The translations under genes and the position numbers were made by a program. The notes beneath the pieces are model-generated. The model did not search any database, was not told the origin of the DNA, and worked only from the letters and a program-made list of their open reading frames with translations. From positions 49,079 through 113,078 of the forward strand of contig NZ_JAMXSF010000021.1 of NCBI RefSeq assembly GCF_024124545.1: 64,000 nucleotides of DNA, in the 5' to 3' direction. Position 1 is the stretch's first letter. Every line of letters starts with the position of its first letter. Positions 63,253-64,000 of this stretch are shown here, in pieces. The DNA is from Pseudoalteromonas sp. XMcav2-N. Its GTDB lineage: Bacteria > Pseudomonadota > Gammaproteobacteria > Enterobacterales > Alteromonadaceae.

Positions 63253-64000
63253 ATGTCATTATTTAGCCACCTTGAACTTGTTGAAGATAAGCGTTCTTCT
63301 ATCAATCAACATCATGATCTTACTGATGTTTTGTTTCTTATCATTTCGGCGGTTTTATCCGGTTGCGAAGGCTGGAAAGATATTGAGGTGTTCGGGCACA
63401 GTAAACTGCCTTGGCTCAGGCAGTTCAGAGCATTTAAGCACGGTATTCCAACGCGACATAGTATTGCACGTATTCTTAAGACAGTGAAGACTGATTCATT
63501 GGTTTTGGCCTTGTTCAGTTGGGTCAACGAGCAGCGCGCTCAATCTGGTAAGCCAATCATTGCGTTTGATGGCAAAACCCTGCGCGGTGCAAGTAAAAAG
63601 CGTGAAGACAACTTACATTTGGTGTCCGCTTTTGATTGTGACTCTGGTTTAACTTTATATCAGCGTACGGTTGAAAATAAATCTAATGAGATACCGGCAG
63701 TCAGAGCCTTATTAGATGTGCTTGATGTTTCAGATGCAATCGTCACTCTGGACGCGCTACATTGTCAGAAAGCGACACTTTCAGCATTGATTTCAAGAGG
63801 GGCTGACTATCTGGTTCAGGTCAAGGCAAACCAGAAAACACTATATAAAGCGGTCACTTCGTGTTTTGAAACAGCTTTTGCCCAAGAGGAAAATCTGCCT
63901 GAAGATGTACAAGTCAGCAATGGTCATGGACGTCAGGAAACGCGCATAACGTATGCTCTGAAAGCAGACAAATTGCCTGAAGAAATAAGAGAAAAATGGC
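63253..64000 (+). mobile_element. ISAs1-family insertion sequence, transposase gene cut by the window edge
   Basis: An open frame of at least 249 codons from the ATG at 63253 to the window end. It reads as the ISAs1 (H-repeat-associated) DDE transposase: HHDLTDVLFLIISAVLSGCEGWKDI, then KPIIAFDGKTLRGA (first Asp), then VTLDALHCQKAT (second Asp), then YLVQVKANQKTLY. The reading frame is intact as far as visible. The final catalytic Glu lies beyond the window. I could not identify the left inverted repeat. Confidence 0.9.

Overview
The window looks like chromosome of a marine gammaproteobacterium of the Pseudoalteromonas/Alteromonadales type. The evidence is the gene order barA / rlmD-relA-mazG-pyrG-eno, the block mutH / rppH-ptsP-lgt-thyA, the polar-flagellum cluster flgT/flgP/flgNMA/cheVR, a psp operon carrying ycjX-ycjF, and secreted S8 proteases with a C-terminal PPC domain. 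The genus is inferred from gene content and order; no database search was possible.

Layout. 1-6.4 kb: a tightly packed minus-strand unit, pspF-sapABC(D), diverges from the sigma54-type envelope-stress operon pspABC, which is followed by ycjX-ycjF (to 8.9 kb). 9-11.7 kb: a PLP-dependent methionine gamma-lyase type enzyme, then phhA-phhB for phenylalanine hydroxylation. 11.7-22.1 kb: barA divergent from the housekeeping run rlmD-relA-mazG-pyrG-eno (stringent response, nucleotide pools, CTP, glycolysis). 22.1-28.8 kb: mutH divergent from rppH-ptsP-(TauE-like)-lgt-thyA, with a DnaA-box-rich AT-rich spacer between mutH and rppH.

28.9-37.3 kb is the most unusual part. It is a chaperone-usher pilus locus of the alpha/TcfC type with DUF4402-like pilins. 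The usher carries a SPOR-like tail, two further SPOR-like lipoproteins flank the core, and three tandem FlgO-family lipoproteins close the unit. It ends at a tRNA-Arg(CCU) gene. Next come flgT(-), flgP(+) without an adjacent flgO, an inserted ImmA/IrrE-like peptidase plus membrane-protein pair, flgN-flgM-flgA(-) and cheV-cheR(+). A sigma28 (FliA) promoter before flgM and a sigma54 promoter before flgP can be read directly.

44-64 kb is accessory. It holds an arylamine N-acetyltransferase, a MarR regulator, an MBL-fold protein with a changed metal motif, a zinc-ribbon protein, the wreck of a MipA/OmpV gene next to a two-component system, a lipoprotein, a secreted subtilase with a near-perfect 25-bp palindrome upstream, two near-duplicate fibrinogen-like secreted proteins 8 kb apart, an RND efflux pair, a tandem 83-bp repeat array, a PD40-type beta-propeller protein, and an ISAs1-family transposase cut by the window edge.

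The best candidate for an undescribed system is the pilus locus: the SPOR domains and FlgO-type lipoproteins suggest peptidoglycan and outer-membrane anchoring borrowed from cell-division and flagellar machinery.
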